A DNA stretch of 64,000 nucleotides from Ciceribacter ferrooxidans (GTDB lineage: Bacteria; Pseudomonadota; Alphaproteobacteria; Rhizobiales; Rhizobiaceae), in assembly GCF_004137355.1 (NCBI RefSeq), contig NZ_SDVB01000380.1, positions 124,001 to 188,000 on the forward strand, given 5' to 3'. Positions 17,061 to 26,493 of the stretch are shown one piece after another. The position numbers were made by a program, and so were the translations under genes. Numbering within the stretch: position 1 is the stretch's first letter; the number at the start of each line of letters is the position of its first letter. The notes beneath the pieces were generated by a model. The model had not been told where the DNA came from. It saw only the letters and a program-made list of their open reading frames with translations, and did no database searches.

Positions 17061-18650
17061 ATGGCTGCGACGGCGACAGTGAGGAATGCGGGCGGGGCGG
17101 TGCCCGCCGCGGACCAGCCGATGGACCCGAAGCGCGTCGTCGCGTTCTTCGCGATGGTGTTCGGCATGTTCATGTCGATCCTGGACATCCAGATCGTTTC
17201 CGCGTCGCTTGCCGAAATCCAGGCCGGTCTCGGCGCCGGCGCGGACGAGATCGCCTGGGTGCAGACCTCCTACCTGATCGCCGAAGTCATCATGATTCCG
17301 CTTTCGGGCGTGTTGGCGCGCATCCTCTCGACGCGGGTTCTGTTCGCACTGTCGGCCGCCGGCTTCACGATGGCGAGCGCGCTTGCCGCGACCGCCACCA
17401 ACATCGAGCAGATGATCGTCTACCGGGCGATCCAGGGCTTCATCGGCGGCGGCATGATCCCGTCGGTCTTCGCCGCGGCCTTCACGATCTTCCCGCCCTC
17501 CAAGCGAAACATCGTTTCGCCCATCATCGGCCTCGTTGCGACGCTCGCGCCGACGATCGGACCGACGATCGGCGGCTATATCAGCCATGCGATGTCGTGG
17601 CACTGGCTGTTCCTCATCAACGTCATTCCGGGCATCCTGGTGACCGCCGTAACCTGGAGCCTCATCGACTTCGACGAGCCCGAACTCAGCCTGTTCAAGA
17701 AGTTCGACTGGTGGGGGCTCGCCTCCATGGCGCTCTTCCTCGGTACGCTCGAATACGTGCTGGAAGAGGGCAACAACAAGGACTGGTTCAACGACGAGCA
17801 TATCGTTCTCGGCACGATCGCGATGCTGATCGGGGCGGCGGTATTCTTCTACCGGGTGTTCAGGGTGGAGTTCCCGGTCGTCGATCTCAGGGCCTTCGCC
17901 AACCGCAACTTCGCCTTTGGCTCGCTCTTCTCCTTCGTCATGGGCGTCGGCCTCTACGGCCTCACGTACCTCTATCCGCTCTATCTCGGGCGTATCCGCG
18001 GCTACGATTCGCTGATGATCGGCGAGACGATGTTCGTCTCGGGTGCGGCGATGTTCCTGACTGCACCCGTCGCCGGAGCGCTGTCGAGCCGGCTCGATCC
18101 GCGCGTGATGATGATGATCGGTTTCGGCGGCTTCTCCGCCGGCACGCTGCTCATGACCGGCATGACCGCTGACTGGGACTTCTATGAACTCCTACTGCCG
18201 CAGATCTTGCGCGGCTGTTCGCTGATGCTCTGCATGGTGCCGATCAACAATATCGCGCTCGGAACACTGCCGCCGGAACGCATCAAGAATGCCTCGGGTC
18301 TCTTCAACCTGACGCGCAATCTCGGCGGTGCGGTGGGCCTGGCGATCATCAACACCATGCTGACCCAACGTTCGGACGAGCACTATGCCCGCCTTTCCGA
18401 GCACATCACCTGGAGCAATCCGGCGGCACTCAACTGGCTGAACAACGTCGGCGGCAATTACGACAGCTATGGCCTCGACGGCGCTTCGGCGGCGGTGAAG
18501 AAGCTCGCAGGCGTGGTGACCCAGCAGTCGTGGCTCCTCTCCTTCATCGACGTCTTCATGGGGCTCACGCTCCTGTTCTTCTCGCTGATCTTCCTGACCC
18601 TGCTGATCAAGCGGCCAGCCGCAGCGGCGCCCGCCGGCAGCGGCCACTGA
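17061..18650 (+). CDS. EmrB/QacA-type MFS drug exporter (DHA2)
   Basis: A 529-residue inner-membrane transporter of about 14 helices. The DHA2 motifs are visible: VFGMFMSILDIQIVSASL in helix 1 and the motif-C-like block APTIGPTIGGYIS. It begins 19 bp after the adaptor gene and forms an EmrAB-type tripartite exporter with it. Expected substrates are hydrophobic drugs, plant phenolics or uncouplers. A strong terminator follows. Confidence 0.93.
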   Translation: MAATATVRNAGGAVPAADQPMDPKRVVAFFAMVFGMFMSILDIQIVSASLAEIQAGLGAGADEIAWVQTSYLIAEVIMIPLSGVLARILSTRVLFALSAAGFTMASALAATATNIEQMIVYRAIQGFIGGGMIPSVFAAAFTIFPPSKRNIVSPIIGLVATLAPTIGPTIGGYISHAMSWHWLFLINVIPGILVTAVTWSLIDFDEPELSLFKKFDWWGLASMALFLGTLEYVLEEGNNKDWFNDEHIVLGTIAMLIGAAVFFYRVFRVEFPVVDLRAFANRNFAFGSLFSFVMGVGLYGLTYLYPLYLGRIRGYDSLMIGETMFVSGAAMFLTAPVAGALSSRLDPRVMMMIGFGGFSAGTLLMTGMTADWDFYELLLPQILRGCSLMLCMVPINNIALGTLPPERIKNASGLFNLTRNLGGAVGLAIINTMLTQRSDEHYARLSEHITWSNPAALNWLNNVGGNYDSYGLDGASAAVKKLAGVVTQQSWLLSFIDVFMGLTLLFFSLIFLTLLIKRPAAAAPAGSGH

Positions 18651-18683
18651 TCCTCCTACCTCCAAGATCCACCGCAGCGCCCT

Positions 18684-18720
18684 GGACCGTCGCCCTCAAA
18701 GCGACGGTCCTTCTTTTTTC
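18684..18720 (+). terminator. Rho-independent terminator of the efflux operon
   Basis: Perfect 10-bp stem GGACCGTCGC/GCGACGGTCC with a 7-nt loop, followed by TTCTTTTTTC. Confidence 0.93.
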
Positions 18721-18741
18721 CGGCACGCATTTTGAAAATTG

Positions 18742-18757
18742 TGAGGTACGTATCTCA
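18742..18757. promoter_or_regulatory. Putative LacI-type operator 1 upstream of lacI-xylBA
   Basis: TGAGGTACGTATCTCA is a 16-bp palindrome with a central CG and one mismatched pair, the form expected for LacI-family proteins. Its centre is 21 bp from operator 2. Confidence 0.65.
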
Positions 18758-18762
18758 GAATA

Positions 18763-18778
18763 TGATTTACGTACCTCA
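18763..18778. promoter_or_regulatory. Putative LacI-type operator 2 upstream of lacI-xylBA
   Basis: TGATTTACGTACCTCA repeats the same half-site (TGAGGTAC in reverse complement) around a central CG. It lies 33 bp before the lacI start codon, so occupancy would be autoregulatory. Confidence 0.65.
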
Positions 18779-18811
18779 AGAACTCCGGTACAGAGTCGCG
18801 CCGGAGGAGAC

Positions 18812-19837
18812 ATGAAGCCAACCGTCCACGACATTGCCATCCATGCGGGCGTGAGCCTCGCGACCGTCGACCGGGTGCTGAACAACCGGCCCGGCGTGCG
18901 GCAGGAGACGCGCGCGAAGGTCGATGCCGCCGTTGCGGCACTGGGATTCGTCCGGGACATGGCCGCGGCCAATCTTGCGAAGAGCCGCGTCTATCCGCTG
19001 ACCTTCATCCTGCCTTCCAACGACAATTCCTTCATGCGGGGGCTCGCGGCGGCCGTCGGCGACGCGGTCACCCGGGCGGCGGTCGAACGGCTGGCGATCC
19101 GCATCATCGAGGTTCCCGCCTTCGATCCGCCGGCGCTGGTCGCCGCGTTGAGGGAGGCGGGTCGGGATAGACCCGCCGGCGTCGCGCTGGTGGCAGTTGA
19201 TGCGCCGGAGGTGCGTGCCGCCGTCGACGAACTAACCGGGGAGGGCATCCCCGTCGTGACGGTGGTCTCCGACCTGCCGGGGTCGACGCGTCAGCATTAT
19301 GCCGGGATCGACAATATTGCGGCCGGCCGCACGGCGGCGAGCCTCATGGGGCGGTTTCTCGGACAAGAAGCGGGCAGCGTCGCGGTTCTCGCCGGTTCGC
19401 TGATGGTGCGCGACCATCGGGAGCGCTTCGAGGGTTTTCGCGCCGTCATGGCTGCGGAATTCGGCCATCTGCATCTGCTGCCCGTTCTCGAAGGTCGGGA
19501 CGACCCCGCGACCGCCGAACAGGTGCTGCGCGCAGCACTTGCCGCCCACCCCGACATCGCCGGCATCTACAGCCTCGGGGCCGGCAATCGCGGTCTCATG
19601 CGTCTCCTCAAAGAGGTGCGCCGCGATCGCCGGCCGGCGGTGATCGCCCACGAGCTCACCGAGACGACGCGGGCAGCGCTGACGGACGGGCTGATCGACG
19701 CGGTGCTCAACCAGGATGCCGGCCATGAGGTCAGAAGCGCGATCCGCGTCCTGAAGGCGACGGCGGACGGGCAATCGGTCGTCGAGGCGCAGGAGCGCAT
19801 CCGTCTCGACATCTTTCTGCGGGACAATCTGCCGTAA
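18812..19837 (+). CDS. LacI-family regulator of the xylose genes
   Basis: A 341-residue LacI-type protein. The helix-turn-helix VHDIAIHAGVSLATVDRVLN is followed by the hinge and a periplasmic-binding-like sensor domain of the type that often binds monosaccharides. ATG 18812 has GGAGGAGA directly upstream. Its stop is 22 bp before xylB, so regulator, kinase and probably isomerase form one transcript. Two tandem operators precede it. Xylose or another pentose is the likely inducer, inferred from context. Confidence 0.9.
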   Translation: MKPTVHDIAIHAGVSLATVDRVLNNRPGVRQETRAKVDAAVAALGFVRDMAAANLAKSRVYPLTFILPSNDNSFMRGLAAAVGDAVTRAAVERLAIRIIEVPAFDPPALVAALREAGRDRPAGVALVAVDAPEVRAAVDELTGEGIPVVTVVSDLPGSTRQHYAGIDNIAAGRTAASLMGRFLGQEAGSVAVLAGSLMVRDHRERFEGFRAVMAAEFGHLHLLPVLEGRDDPATAEQVLRAALAAHPDIAGIYSLGAGNRGLMRLLKEVRRDRRPAVIAHELTETTRAALTDGLIDAVLNQDAGHEVRSAIRVLKATADGQSVVEAQERIRLDIFLRDNLP

Positions 19838-19859
19838 CGGCCAAAGGATGGAGTGACAC

Positions 19860-21314
19860 ATGTATCTCGGCCTGGATTTGGGGACCTCGGGCGTCAAGGC
19901 GATGCTGATCGACGGCGACCAGCGTGTCGTCGGCTCGGCGACCGGCGCGCTCGACGTCTCGCGGCCGCATCCCGGCTGGTCGGAACAGGATCCGGCCGAC
20001 TGGATCCGGGCGACCAGGGAAGCGGTTGCCGGCCTCAAGGCGAAGCATCCGGCCGAGCTCGCGGCAGTGAAGGGCATCGGGCTCTCCGGCCACATGCACG
20101 GGGCGACGCTCATTGACGCCGAGGACCGGGTCCTACGGCCGTGCATTCTCTGGAACGATACCCGTAGCCATGCCGAGGCGGCGGCGCTCGACGCCGATCC
20201 CCGGTTCCGCGCGATCACCGGCAACATCGTCTTCCCCGGCTTCACCGCGCCGAAGCTCGCCTGGGTGGCGAAGCATGAGCCGGACGTCTTCGGCAAGGTT
20301 GCGAAGGTGCTGCTGCCGAAGGACTATCTGCGGCTCTGGCTCACCGGCGAATATCTCTCCGACATGTCGGATTCGGCTGGCACGTCCTGGCTCGACACCG
20401 GCGCGCGCCGGTGGTCGGCGGAGCTGCTCTCGGCCACCGGCCTGTCGGAAAGTCAGATGCCGGGACTGGTCGAGGGAACCGACGAGGCCGGACGGCTACG
20501 GGCCGAGCTTGCCGGCGAATGGGGGATGGCGGCGGGTGTCGTCGTTGCCGGCGGTGCCGGCGACAATGCGGCGTCTGCCTGCGGCATGGGCACGGTCGCG
20601 GAAGGCCAGGCTTTCGTCTCGCTCGGCACCTCCGGCGTGCTCTTTGCGGCGAACGGCAGCTACCTGCCGAAACCCGAGAGCGCCGTGCACGCCTTCTGCC
20701 ACGCGCTGCCCGCAACCTGGCACCAGATGGGTGTTATTCTCTCGGCAACCGATGCGCTGAACTGGCATTCGGGCGTCACCGGCAAGTCTGCGGGGGAGCT
20801 GACGGCCGAACTCGGCGACATGCTGAAGGCGCCGGGCAGCGTCACCTTCCTGCCTTACCTCTCCGGCGAGCGCACGCCGCACAACGACGCGAAGATCCGC
20901 GGCGCCTTCATCGGCCTCGGCCATGAGAGCGCGCGCGCAGTGCTGACCCAGGCCGTGCTTGAAGGCGTGACGTTCGCGATCCGCGACAATCTCGAGGCGC
21001 TGAAATCGGCCGGCACGACGATCAGACGGGTGACGGCGATCGGCGGCGGCTCGCGCTCGCGCTACTGGCTCGCCTCGATCGCCACCGCACTCGGCATTCC
21101 GGTCGACGTCCCGGCCGACGGAGATTTCGGCGCGGCCTTCGGCGCCGCCCGCCTCGGCCTGATCGCAGCGACGGGAGCGAACCCGCTTTCCGTCTGCACG
21201 GCGCCGAAGACGGCAGAAACGATCGGGCCGGTCGCCGGTCTGGCGGGCGCCTACGAGGACGCCTACCGGCGCTACCGGGCGCTCTATCCGGCGATCAAAT
21301 CGCTGGCTCATTGA
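19860..21314 (+). CDS. xylB: Xylulokinase
   Basis: A 484-residue FGGY-family sugar kinase. The N-terminal phosphate-binding segment is [30 protein letters not shown] and the adenosine motif [14 protein letters not shown]-like segment ([13 protein letters not shown]) complete the fold. It phosphorylates D-xylulose to xylulose 5-phosphate for the pentose phosphate pathway. It follows lacI closely and precedes xylA, which supports D-xylulose over other FGGY substrates. GGAG lies 8 bp before the ATG. Confidence 0.94.
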   Translation: MYLGLDLGTSGVKAMLIDGDQRVVGSATGALDVSRPHPGWSEQDPADWIRATREAVAGLKAKHPAELAAVKGIGLSGHMHGATLIDAEDRVLRPCILWNDTRSHAEAAALDADPRFRAITGNIVFPGFTAPKLAWVAKHEPDVFGKVAKVLLPKDYLRLWLTGEYLSDMSDSAGTSWLDTGARRWSAELLSATGLSESQMPGLVEGTDEAGRLRAELAGEWGMAAGVVVAGGAGDNAASACGMGTVAEGQAFVSLGTSGVLFAANGSYLPKPESAVHAFCHALPATWHQMGVILSATDALNWHSGVTGKSAGELTAELGDMLKAPGSVTFLPYLSGERTPHNDAKIRGAFIGLGHESARAVLTQAVLEGVTFAIRDNLEALKSAGTTIRRVTAIGGGSRSRYWLASIATALGIPVDVPADGDFGAAFGAARLGLIAATGANPLSVCTAPKTAETIGPVAGLAGAYEDAYRRYRALYPAIKSLAH

Positions 21315-21321
21315 CAGGGGC

Positions 21322-21427
21322 GCCCCCTCATCCGCCTGCCGGCACCTTCTCCCCGCTGGGGAGAAGAGATCTGCGGCAGGCGCCGGGACCCTCCTCTCCC
21401 CAGCGGGGAGAGGGCAGGGTGAGGGGG
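21322..21427. repeat. RIME-like repeat between xylB and xylA
   Basis: Opens GCCCCCTCATCCGCCTGCC, contains CTCCCCGCTGGGGAG and CTCTCCCCAGCGGGGAGAG, and closes with AGGGTGAGGGGG. It matches the reverse complement of the element at 10123-10234. As an mRNA it would form two strong hairpins between xylB and xylA and may set their relative expression. Confidence 0.8.
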
Positions 21428-21480
21428 AGCCAGAAACGCGACTTTCACGGCATTCGAACACGCACAAAGGAGGACTACCC

Positions 21481-22791
21481 ATGAGCACAGGCTTTTTCGG
21501 CGATATCGCCAAGGTGAAATACGAAGGCCCGGAGAGCACCAATCCGCTCGCCTTCCGCCACTACAACCCCGATGAGGTCGTCGCCGGCAAGCGGATGGAG
21601 GACCATCTGCGCTTCGCGATCGCCTATTGGCACACCTTCACCTGGCCGGGCGGCGATCCCTTCGGCGGCCAGACCTTCCAGCGGCCGTGGTTCTCCGACA
21701 CGATGGAAGCGGCGAAGCTCAAGGCTGACGTCGCCTTCGAATTTTTCCAGCTTCTCGGCGTGCCCTACTACTGCTTCCATGACGCGGATGTGCGGCCGGA
21801 AGGCACGAACTTCGCGGAAAACACCCGCAACCTCGGCGAGATCGTCGACTATTTCGAAAAGAAGCAGGCCGAGACCGGCGTCAAGCTGCTCTGGGGCACG
21901 GCGAACCTCTTCTCCAACCGCCGCTTCATGTCGGGCGCTGCCACCAATCCCGATCCGGACGTCTTCGCCTTCTCGGCGGCGACGGTGAAGACCTGCATGG
22001 ACGCGACCCAGCGGCTCGGCGGCGAGAACTACGTGCTCTGGGGCGGCCGCGAGGGCTACGAGACGTTGCTCAACACCGACCTGACGCGCGAACTCCACCA
22101 GCTCGGCCGCTTCCTGAACCTCGTCGTCGAATACAAGTATAAGACCGGCTTCAAGGGCACGATCCTGATCGAGCCGAAGCCGCAGGAACCGACCAAGCAC
22201 CAGTATGACTACGACGTCGCCACCGTCTATGCCTTCCTGCAGAAGAACGGGCTGGAAAACGAGGTGAAGGTCAATATCGAGCAGGGCCATGCGATCCTCG
22301 CCGGCCATTCCTTCGAGCACGAGATCGCCATGGCGAACGCCTTTGGCATCTTTGGTTCGATCGACATGAACCGCAACGACTACCAGTCCGGCTGGGATAC
22401 CGACCAGTTCCCGAACAACGTGCCGGAAATGGCGCTCGCCTACTACCACATCCTTGCGGGCGGCGGCTTCAAGACCGGCGGCACCAACTTCGACGCCAAG
22501 CTGCGGCGCCAGTCGCTCGATCCGCAGGACCTGCTGATCGGCCATATCGGCGGCATGGACTGCTGCGCCCGCGGCGTCAAGGCGGCGGCGAAGATGATCG
22601 AGGACCGGGCGCTTTCGAAGCCACTCGAGGAGCGCTACGCCAGGTGGGAGAGCCCGGAAGCGCAGAAGATGCTGCGTGGCGAATATTCCCTCGACGAGAT
22701 CGCCGGCATGGTGGAGCGGGAAAACATCAATCCCGAGCCGAAGTCGGGCCGTCAGGAATATCTGGAGAACGTCGTCAACCGCTACGTTTGA
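21481..22791 (+). CDS. xylA: Xylose isomerase
   Basis: A 436-residue class II xylose isomerase converting D-xylose to D-xylulose in the cytoplasm. The catalytic His/Asp pair is H100 and D103 in [12 protein letters not shown]. The signature [16 protein letters not shown] and the metal-binding segment [16 protein letters not shown] are intact. AAAGGAGG precedes the ATG. It lies 166 bp after xylB across a RIME-like repeat and is probably in the same transcription unit. Confidence 0.97.
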   Translation: MSTGFFGDIAKVKYEGPESTNPLAFRHYNPDEVVAGKRMEDHLRFAIAYWHTFTWPGGDPFGGQTFQRPWFSDTMEAAKLKADVAFEFFQLLGVPYYCFHDADVRPEGTNFAENTRNLGEIVDYFEKKQAETGVKLLWGTANLFSNRRFMSGAATNPDPDVFAFSAATVKTCMDATQRLGGENYVLWGGREGYETLLNTDLTRELHQLGRFLNLVVEYKYKTGFKGTILIEPKPQEPTKHQYDYDVATVYAFLQKNGLENEVKVNIEQGHAILAGHSFEHEIAMANAFGIFGSIDMNRNDYQSGWDTDQFPNNVPEMALAYYHILAGGGFKTGGTNFDAKLRRQSLDPQDLLIGHIGGMDCCARGVKAAAKMIEDRALSKPLEERYARWESPEAQKMLRGEYSLDEIAGMVERENINPEPKSGRQEYLENVVNRYV

Positions 22792-22887
22792 GGCGGAAGG
22801 CCGAAGTGAAAGATGGGCCGGGCGTGCATGCGCTCCGGCCCTGAACCACTGACAGAGACTGCTGCCGCCGCCGCGGCTCCTCATTCG

Positions 22888-23002
22888 CCGTCATGCCGGG
22901 CTTGACCCGGCATCCAGCCACGGCGCGTCTGCGCCGTGAAAGAGTCTTTCGGCGATCAAGGACTTGATCGCGCTGGATGCCGGCTCGAAGGCCGGCATGA
23001 CG
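22888..23002. repeat. Long inverted intergenic repeat
   Basis: The ends CGTCATGCCGGGCTTGACCC and GGCATGACG, each followed inward by GGCATCCAGC/GCTGGATGCC, form a 115-bp hairpin-capable element. Its terminal sequence is of a kind scattered in many Rhizobiales genomes. It lies in the roughly 220-bp space after xylA; nothing else was recognised there. Confidence 0.75.
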
Positions 23003-23008
23003 GCAACC

Positions 23009-23491
23009 TCATGCGATCGCCGTGATCTCCAGTTCTTGGCCGTTGACGCTGACGACGTCTCCGACGGCCTTGCCGAGAAGCAGCGCCGCGACCGGGGAGA
23101 CATAGGAAATCGATCCGGCCTTCGGGTCGGCCTCGTCCTCGCCGACGATCCGGTAGGTCTGCACCCGCCCGTCGCTGCGCTCGAAGGTGACCCGGCTTCC
23201 GAAGGCGACCGTCTCCGTCGCGACCGGCGGCGGAACGAGCTGGGCCGTGCGCACCCGCTCGGAAAAATAGCGGAGATCCCGCAAGGGGCTCGCCGATTGC
23301 CGGCGCCGCTCGTTGACGTCTTCGATCGTGTTGGCCGCCTCATAGGCCTCGCGGGCCTGTTGCAACTGAGCTTCCAGCGCCTTCAGGCCCGCCTCCGTCA
23401 CGAGGTTCGGATGTGGCGATATCGGGCGGTCGGGCAAAAGCGTTTCCGATGCCGCCTCGGCACTCTCTTCCTTGACGAAAGCGACACTCAA
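23009..23491 (-). CDS. GreA/GreB-family transcription elongation factor
   Basis: A 160-residue Gre-type protein that would rescue backtracked RNA polymerase by stimulating transcript cleavage. The N-terminal coiled coil covers about residues 30-85 (LVTEAGLKALEAQLQQAREA); the C-terminal FKBP-like half has VTFERSDGRVQTYRIVGEDE and ALLLGKAVGDVV. The TTG at 23491 is chosen: family homology begins at SVAFVKEES and GGAG lies 7 nt upstream; the frame continues 11 codons further. The acidic coiled-coil tip is replaced by DVNERRRQ, so cleavage activity may differ from classical GreA. Confidence 0.85.
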   Translation of the reverse strand: MSVAFVKEESAEAASETLLPDRPISPHPNLVTEAGLKALEAQLQQAREAYEAANTIEDVNERRRQSASPLRDLRYFSERVRTAQLVPPPVATETVAFGSRVTFERSDGRVQTYRIVGEDEADPKAGSISYVSPVAALLLGKAVGDVVSVNGQELEITAIA

Positions 23492-23736
23492 ACTCGATCT
23501 CCGTTCCGTTTCTCGCGGTGACAATGCTGCGCTCGGGGTGAGTGCCCCGGATGGCGAACAGATAGTCTATACGACAGGCGGGGTCGGGCGGGCAAATCGC
23601 GGGATAGGCGACCGGCTTTCGGGACGCAACAATTGTTACATCGGCGATTTGGCGAGAGGCGTAACCGTTCGGCGTCATCGATAGCGTCCACGGACGAGCG
23701 ATGACCGATATCATCAGCTTATCAAGGACAATGACA

Positions 23737-24459
23737 ATGAAAAATCTCCTCCTCTCGCTTGCAGTCGGCCTCCCGCTCGCATTCTCGGCGGCTGTTGCTT
23801 CCGCCGCCGAGCCCGCTCTCCCGCATTTCGACAAGGCGCACACCGCCATCGTCATCACCGATCCGCAGAACGACTTTCTGGCGGAGAACGGAAAGCTCTA
23901 CGGCCTTCTCGCCGACAATCTCAAGGAGCTCGGCACGATCAAGAACATCGAGACGCTGATGAAGACGGCGAAGTCGAGCGGCGTCGCGCTCGCCGTCGAC
24001 CCGCTGGTCTACAACGCACTCGACGTGGACTGGTCGCAGGCAGGGGCCTTGCAGCGCCAGCTTCTCGACATGAAGGCGTTGCAGCGCGTGTCGCTCAACG
24101 ATCCCAAGGGCTTCGAAGGATCCGGTGCCGATTTCTACGAGCCGTACAAGACCTATATCTACGACGGCAAGACAATCGTTGTGGCTCCGCACAAGATGTA
24201 CGGGCCGGAAAGCAATGACCTGATCTACCAGCTTCGTGCTCGCGGCATCGACACCGTCATCCTCGGCGGCATGGTCGCCAACCTTTGCGTGGACTCGCAC
24301 ATGCGCGCGCTGATGGAGAACGGCTTCAAGGTCTATGTCGTGAAGGATGCCGTCGCGGCTCCCGGCGCCGATGCCTACAAGGCCGCGCTCGTCAACTACG
24401 GCATGATCGCCAACGGCGTCCTGACCACAAAGGACGCCGTGGACGCGCTGCGCAAGTAG
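23737..24459 (+). CDS. Exported isochorismatase-family cysteine hydrolase
   Basis: A 240-residue isochorismatase-like hydrolase with a Sec signal peptide (MKNLLLSLAVGLPLAFSAAV, cleavage near ASA-AEP). The catalytic triad is visible: Asp in VITDPQNDF, Lys in APHKMYGPE, Cys in VANLCVDSH. Family members hydrolyse amides or vinyl ethers (nicotinamidase, ureidoacrylate hydrolase and others); a periplasmic member is less common. AAGGA lies 8 nt before ATG 23737, deciding the start over upstream ATGs. It converges with the Crp/Fnr gene. Confidence 0.88.
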   Translation: MKNLLLSLAVGLPLAFSAAVASAAEPALPHFDKAHTAIVITDPQNDFLAENGKLYGLLADNLKELGTIKNIETLMKTAKSSGVALAVDPLVYNALDVDWSQAGALQRQLLDMKALQRVSLNDPKGFEGSGADFYEPYKTYIYDGKTIVVAPHKMYGPESNDLIYQLRARGIDTVILGGMVANLCVDSHMRALMENGFKVYVVKDAVAAPGADAYKAALVNYGMIANGVLTTKDAVDALRK

Positions 24460-24466
24460 ACCGAGA

Positions 24467-25219
24467 TCAGTCGGTCAGCGGCGCTCGGACTTGTCCGGGC
24501 GCCGTACCGCATCGAGGCATCGCGGGCCACAGAGGCAAGGCCGCTTCATCTTCGGCCGCAGCGATTTTCATGAGCTTGCGCCTGTCCAGCAGCCGTATCT
24601 GGCGCGGCGCAGTTGCGACGAGCCCCTGACTTGCGAGATGGCGCAGAAGGCGGGCCACGACTTCACGAATGGTTCCCAGATGCCGCGCCAGCTTCTCCTG
24701 AGACAAATGGACAGTTCCGTTCTCATCGGCGTGAGCCAGAAGCAGAAGGATGAGCCGCTGTTCCTGCGGCAGGCGCATGGTCCGCTCCAACAACTTCTGC
24801 AACTCGAAGACCCGTTCCGACAGCTGCTCGAACAGGAAACGCTGTGCAGAAGGCTCGCCGGCAAAAAGTTCACGAAAGAGTGGCCCCGGAACCGTGAGGA
24901 TCTCGACGCCGTCTGCCTCGGCCTCTGCCCACGCGGGGTAAGGAATCTCCGTGAACAGGCTGTTCAAAGCCAGGATGCAGCTCTGTCCGGCTTCGATCCA
25001 ATAGAGGGTTCCTTCGCGACCGTCGGCGTCAAGATAATAGACGCGAATACTGCCGGAGCGGATGAGATAAACGCCGTCCACCACGTCGCCGAGGCGTAGA
25101 ACGCTGGCCGTGGGTGGCAAGGCTGTCAGCGTAATCTTGGAACTGAGACGCTTGCGCGTTTCCGGACGCATTTCGCGAATGAAGGCGAAATCATCCAGCG
25201 CTTCGACTGGACACGGCAT
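24467..25219 (-). CDS. Crp/Fnr-family transcriptional regulator
   Basis: A 250-residue Crp/Fnr protein: cyclic-nucleotide-binding-like beta roll (about residues 15-130, SVLRLGDVVDGVYLIRSG), dimerisation helix and a winged helix with LSQEKLARHLGTIREVVARL. It lacks the N-terminal cysteine cluster of oxygen-sensing Fnr; only a Cys at position 3 and one in GQSCILAL are in the sensor half. A C-terminal extension of about 30 residues is present. ATG 25219 is used; TTG 25240 is an alternative. A Fnr-type box lies at about -41.5 of a possible promoter, suggesting control by itself or a Fnr/FixK protein. Confidence 0.9.
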   Translation of the reverse strand: MPCPVEALDDFAFIREMRPETRKRLSSKITLTALPPTASVLRLGDVVDGVYLIRSGSIRVYYLDADGREGTLYWIEAGQSCILALNSLFTEIPYPAWAEAEADGVEILTVPGPLFRELFAGEPSAQRFLFEQLSERVFELQKLLERTMRLPQEQRLILLLLAHADENGTVHLSQEKLARHLGTIREVVARLLRHLASQGLVATAPRQIRLLDRRKLMKIAAAEDEAALPLWPAMPRCGTAPGQVRAPLTD

Positions 25220-25285
25220 TCCCGCTTGTCTCTCCGGCAATGGGCTTGGACTTTGCCTTTTCTAGCCTGTCTGCGCCAGCCTGGA

Positions 25286-25299
25286 ATGACCTGCATCAA
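25286..25299 (-). promoter_or_regulatory. Fnr/FixK-type box before the Crp/Fnr gene
   Basis: On the - strand the site reads TTGATGCAGGTCAT, one base from TTGAT-N4-GTCAA. A TAGAAA hexamer lies 31 bp downstream centre to centre (25259-25264), the spacing of a class II activator site. Confidence 0.6.
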
Positions 25300-25312
25300 A
25301 TCACCGGCTGCG

Positions 25313-25326
25313 TTGCGTGATCGCAA
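25313..25326 (-). promoter_or_regulatory. Second Fnr/FixK-like box
   Basis: TTGCGTGATCGCAA is a perfect palindrome fitting the looser FixK-type pattern TTG(A/C)-N6-(T/G)CAA. It is 27 bp upstream of the first box. Confidence 0.45.
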
Positions 25327-25351
25327 CTTAACTACGCCGGCCTGCTCCCCT

Positions 25352-26371
25352 TCACCTTCTCGCGGGCGCCGTCACCGAACCGCGGACGACGAGGTCGGGC
25401 ATGATCAGGATTTCCTTCGGTTCGGAGAGCGGTGTGGCGAGCGTTTCGAGAAGCAGGGCCATCGCCTGCCTGCCGATCGCCGTGCGCGGCTGGCGGATGG
25501 TGGTGAGCGCCGGGTTCAGGTAGGTCGCCTGCGGCACGTCGTCGAAGCCGATGACGGAGAAGTCGCGCGGCAGGTCGTAGCCGCGGGCAGCGAGCCCGTT
25601 CATCACGCCGACCGCGGTCGCGTCGTTGACGCACATGAAGGCGGTCGGCAGCGTGTCGCGCATGAAGAGTTGTTCGAGGCCGAGGCGGCCGCTTTCCGTC
25701 GTGCCGTCGCCCTCGACGATGATCCGTCTGTCGGCCGGAATGCGTGCCGCGTTGAGCGCGACGTCGTAGCCCTCGCGGCGGCGTGCCTGACCGAGGCGCG
25801 TTTTCGAATCGCCGATGAAGGCGATCGAGCGATGGCCGGCCGAGAGCAGGTATTCGGCGGCCTTGCGGGCACCGGCCACGTCATCGACGCCCACATACGA
25901 GGTCCGCGCGCCGAAGACCGGCTCGAACACGGCGACGGTCGGAGGCAGCCGCTGGCCGAGCGCCTGATGGCCGAAGGGCTCGTGGCCGGTGAAGAGCACG
26001 AGGCCGGCCGCCTGGCCGGAACTCAGGAATTTCAGGTATTCGAGCCCGCGTTCGGGATCGTTCTGGGTATGACCGATCAGCACGCCGTAGCCATGGGCGC
26101 GCGCCTCGTTCTCGAGCCCCACCAGAATGCTCGAAAAGTTCGGGTCGCCGATGTCCGGTGCCAGCACCAGGATCATGTTGGAGCGGCCCATGCGCAGCGA
26201 CCGGGCCATGGCGTTGGTGGTGTAGCCGGTGATGGCGATCGCCTGGTTGACCCGCTGGCGCGTCGATTTGGCGACCTTCTCCGGCGTGTGAATCGCCCGG
26301 CTGACGGTCGCGATCGAAACCTCGGCGAGACGCGCGACGTCCTCGATCGTTGCGGGCGTGATGTTCGACAC
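25352..26371 (-). CDS. LacI-family repressor of the divergent sugar ABC operon
   Basis: A 339-residue LacI/PurR-type regulator. The DNA-binding domain is TIEDVARLAEVSIATVSRAI with hinge NAMARSLRMGRSNMI; the rest is the two-lobed sugar-sensing domain ending VVRGSVTAPARR. It is divergent from the ABC transporter starting at 26550. The intergenic region contains two 16-bp palindromes 21 bp apart that are the natural binding sites. The inducer is unknown. Confidence 0.92.
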   Translation of the reverse strand: MSNITPATIEDVARLAEVSIATVSRAIHTPEKVAKSTRQRVNQAIAITGYTTNAMARSLRMGRSNMILVLAPDIGDPNFSSILVGLENEARAHGYGVLIGHTQNDPERGLEYLKFLSSGQAAGLVLFTGHEPFGHQALGQRLPPTVAVFEPVFGARTSYVGVDDVAGARKAAEYLLSAGHRSIAFIGDSKTRLGQARRREGYDVALNAARIPADRRIIVEGDGTTESGRLGLEQLFMRDTLPTAFMCVNDATAVGVMNGLAARGYDLPRDFSVIGFDDVPQATYLNPALTTIRQPRTAIGRQAMALLLETLATPLSEPKEILIMPDLVVRGSVTAPARR

Positions 26372-26472
26372 GGGCGGAGCCCCCTTATCCTTCCGGAATC
26401 GCTCGCGACATTATCGCCGGCTCCTTTCGGGCGAAAGCCGGCCCGGTAGTGGTCATCCCCACATTTCGGAAG

Positions 26473-26488
26473 ATGTAAACCTTTACAT
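26473..26488. promoter_or_regulatory. LacI-type operator 1 of the sugar ABC locus
   Basis: ATGTAAACCTTTACAT: perfect arms ATGTAAA/TTTACAT around a CC centre. It lies between lacI and the ABC operon. Confidence 0.8.
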
Positions 26489-26493
26489 ACCGA

